Positions 3,768-5,121 of a stretch of 5,121 nucleotides of DNA are shown piece after piece. The translations under genes were made by a program, and so were the position numbers. Below the pieces are notes generated by a model, which saw only the letters and a program-made list of their open reading frames with translations, was not told the origin of the DNA and made no database searches. Origin of the DNA: Actinomycetota bacterium (GTDB lineage: Bacteria; Actinomycetota; Thermoleophilia; Gaiellales; Gaiellaceae). The number at the start of each line of letters is the position of its first letter. Positions within the stretch are counted from its first letter, which is position 1. Location: positions 1 to 5,121 of the forward strand of contig VAXK01000138.1 of assembly GCA_005885565.1 (NCBI GenBank), given 5' to 3'.

Positions 3768-4999
3768 GCGGCGAACGCCGGCGACTCGAGCTTCTCCACC
3801 CGGACGGCGTCGCGCACGGACCGGAGGACGTGGTCGTCGTCGACCGCGCGGACGAGCCTCTGCGCGGGCGGCTCGCGCCCGACGGCCTCGCGCTCTTGCG
3901 GCTTCCGGCGCGAGCGAGAACGGCGGTCGCGCGCGAGGCGGGGCTCGAGCTCGGGCCGAGCGTGCTCGAGATCGGCGGCCGCCTCGTGCCGGCGGAACGT
4001 GCCGCCGTGCGCTGGGCCCTCGGCGCCGTCGCGGCCTCGCCGCGCGGACGGCTCGCGGGGGTCGCGCCCGGGCGCGCGCTCGAGCTCGCCGCGCCGGCGG
4101 CGATCGCGAGGCCTCCCGGATCGCGGCCGCTCGGCGCGTGGCTGCGGGCGCGTGGCTCGGGAACGACCGTGGTGGCTGCGCCCGGCGCGGCATTCCTCCT
4201 CGACGGGGAGCGCCTCGAGCTCGCCGCGAAGGTCGGCGCGGGGCTGCCCGCTCGGCGCGAGCTCACCGAGGGCCGGGCGCTCGCCGAGCTCGGCCCGGCG
4301 GCGCGGGCCGCGGGCGCGGACGTGCCGGAGGTGGTCGAGGAGGGCGAGCTCGGCGGTCGGCCGCTCCTCGTCACGACCGGCGTCGAGGGGCGGCCTGCAT
4401 CCGTCCTCCTCGCCGAGCGGCCCGGCGACCGCGACGCGCTCGTCGAGCGGATCGCGGGTTGGCTCCTGCGCTGGAACCTCGCGACCGCGGCCGAGATGGC
4501 CTTCTCCCGCGAGCTCCTCGAGCGCGAGCTGCTCGCTCCGGCCGGGGCCGTCGGGCTCCCGGACTCGTACGTCGCCGAGCTCGGGCGCATGGGGCACGCC
4601 GCCGAAGGGAAGCCCGTGAGGCTCGTCGCGGCGCACAACGACCTGACGAGCGCGAACGTGCTCGTCGCGCGGGACGGCCGGATCGCCGTCGTCGACTGGG
4701 ACACCGCGGCGCCGCTCGCGCTTCCGCTCGCCGACCTCTTCTACGCCCTCGCGGACGCCGAGGCGGCGACGCGCGGGTTCGCGGACCGCGTCGCGGCCTT
4801 CTTCGCGGCGCCTCGCGACGAGCACGAGCGGCGCTTCAGGGATGCGCTGGCGCTCGACGACGCGGTGGCGGACCTCTGCTTCCACGCCTGCTGGCTGCGC
4901 CACGCGGCGAACGAGTCCCTGCGCCCGGAGCAGGACGCCCGGCCGTTCCTCGAGATCGTCCGCGCGATCGCTGCGCGGCGGATGCGGATGGGAGGATGA
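3764..4999 (+). CDS. APH/choline-kinase-fold phosphotransferase with an extra N-terminal region
   Basis: A protein of about 411 aa whose C-terminal two thirds match the aminoglycoside phosphotransferase/choline kinase fold. Counting from 3764, the catalytic loop is HNDLTSAN (291-298; D293 as base, N298 for Mg), followed by VVDWDTA with D311 as the Mg-binding residue. A likely ATP lysine is K156 in AAKVGAG, with E169 as a helix-C glutamate. The substrate is unknown; next to sugar genes, a small-molecule or sugar kinase is more likely than antibiotic resistance. Residues 1-120 are an additional region that recalls the end of a class I methyltransferase fold (DVVVVDRA, LAPDGLALLRLP). The start is uncertain. 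Coding-like sequence begins right at the previous stop, where CTG at 3764 overlaps TGA. The only standard starts are TTG at 3674, deep inside the epimerase gene, and GTG at 3830, which would cut off LHPDG-like sequence and has GGAGG only 2 bases away. Confidence 0.85.
   Translation: MSGERRRLELLHPDGVAHGPEDVVVVDRADEPLRGRLAPDGLALLRLPARARTAVAREAGLELGPSVLEIGGRLVPAERAAVRWALGAVAASPRGRLAGVAPGRALELAAPAAIARPPGSRPLGAWLRARGSGTTVVAAPGAAFLLDGERLELAAKVGAGLPARRELTEGRALAELGPAARAAGADVPEVVEEGELGGRPLLVTTGVEGRPASVLLAERPGDRDALVERIAGWLLRWNLATAAEMAFSRELLERELLAPAGAVGLPDSYVAELGRMGHAAEGKPVRLVAAHNDLTSANVLVARDGRIAVVDWDTAAPLALPLADLFYALADAEAATRGFADRVAAFFAAPRDEHERRFRDALALDDAVADLCFHACWLRHAANESLRPEQDARPFLEIVRAIAARRMRMGG
4991..4995 (+). 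promoter_or_regulatory. Ribosome binding site for the glycosyltransferase gene
   Basis: GGAGG lies at the end of the phosphotransferase gene. It is 5 bases before the CTG at 5001 and directly abuts the ATG at 4996. The spacing suits the CTG but not the ATG, which matters for the unusual start of the next gene. Confidence 0.55.
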
Positions 5000-5000
5000 C

Positions 5001-5121
5001 CTGATCGAGCTCAGCGTCGTCGTTCCGACGTACAATCGCGCGTCGCTCCTCGACCGCTGCCTGGGCGCCCTCGCCGCGCAGGACCAGCCGGACGCCGAGC
5101 TCGAGGTGGTCGTGGTGGACG
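5001..5121 (+). CDS. Family 2 (GT-A) glycosyltransferase, N-terminal 40 codons (3' end outside window)
   Basis: The frame starting at 5001 reads (L/M)IELSVVVPTYNR, then a helix ASLLDRCLGALAAQ and EVVVVD at residues 35-40, and runs off the window. This is the classic beginning of a GT2 glycosyltransferase: the first strand and nucleotide-binding loop VVVPTYNR, and the second strand ending in the Asp that contacts the nucleotide base. Such enzymes move a sugar from an NDP-sugar onto a growing glycan or lipid carrier at the inner membrane face or in the cytoplasm. The start is odd: no ATG, GTG or TTG lies in this frame near the beginning, and CTG at 5001 would give the expected first residues. 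An ATG at 4996 is out of frame and stops after two codons. It lies one base after the phosphotransferase stop, so it is in the same operon. Confidence 0.85.
   Translation, partial: MIELSVVVPTYNRASLLDRCLGALAAQDQPDAELEVVVVD

Noticed and set aside
2703..4193. Very long open frame on the minus strand (496 codons) opposite the epimerase and phosphotransferase
   Set aside because: It is a GC-rich shadow: Arg/Pro/Ala-rich low-complexity translation opposite a well-supported SDR gene with all motifs on the + strand.
3764..4999. Aminoglycoside resistance kinase
   Set aside because: Only the general kinase-fold motifs are present, and the neighbours are sugar-biosynthesis genes, so a resistance role is not supported.
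3605..5035. Long minus-strand open frames (476 and 357 codons) opposite the phosphotransferase
   Set aside because: The + strand frame carries HNDLTSAN and DWD kinase motifs; the opposite frames show no recognisable domain and biased composition.

Overview
The window is very GC-rich DNA with G or C at most third codon positions and GTG starts. The gas-vesicle gene types and order resemble those of high-GC Actinomycetota such as Streptomyces. A deep-branching lineage such as Thermoleophilia is possible, but that is an inference from gene content and base composition. Every gene I can support lies on the + strand.

Positions 1-1434 are the downstream end of a gas-vesicle (gvp) operon. It holds the C-terminus of a GvpF/GvpL protein, a small GvpA-superfamily protein of the GvpS/J/M type, a second complete GvpF/GvpL protein, and GvpK. 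Each junction is a GTGA quartet in which the next gene's GTG start overlaps the previous TGA stop. This indicates tightly coupled expression of the shell-assembly factors.

Positions 1504-2588 hold three small genes, each with its own Shine-Dalgarno and ATG and with short gaps between them. They encode an acidic helical protein (86 aa), an alanine-rich protein (125 aa), and a protein with an alanine/glycine helix, a Ser/Arg/Thr-rich linker and a C-terminal SAP/Rho-N-like helix-extended-helix motif (142 aa). Their functions are unknown. Position and orientation suggest they are gas-vesicle accessory genes. The block ends with two strong hairpins (2589-2608 and a perfect 26-nt palindrome at 2617-2642) that look like a terminator.

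Positions 2643-2753 are a regulatory gap with a 12-bp inverted repeat and a TANNNT -10 box placed so that the next transcript would be leaderless.

Positions 2754-5121 begin a different unit, probably for surface polysaccharide or glycoconjugate synthesis. It comprises an NAD-dependent nucleotide-sugar epimerase/dehydratase, an APH/choline-kinase-fold phosphotransferase, and the first 40 codons of a family 2 glycosyltransferase. The last two genes have no convincing ATG/GTG/TTG start at their junctions and may start at CTG, or a base may be missing. The most notable features are the accessory trio with its nucleic-acid-binding-like domain inside a gas-vesicle locus, and the unusual start sites in the sugar operon.
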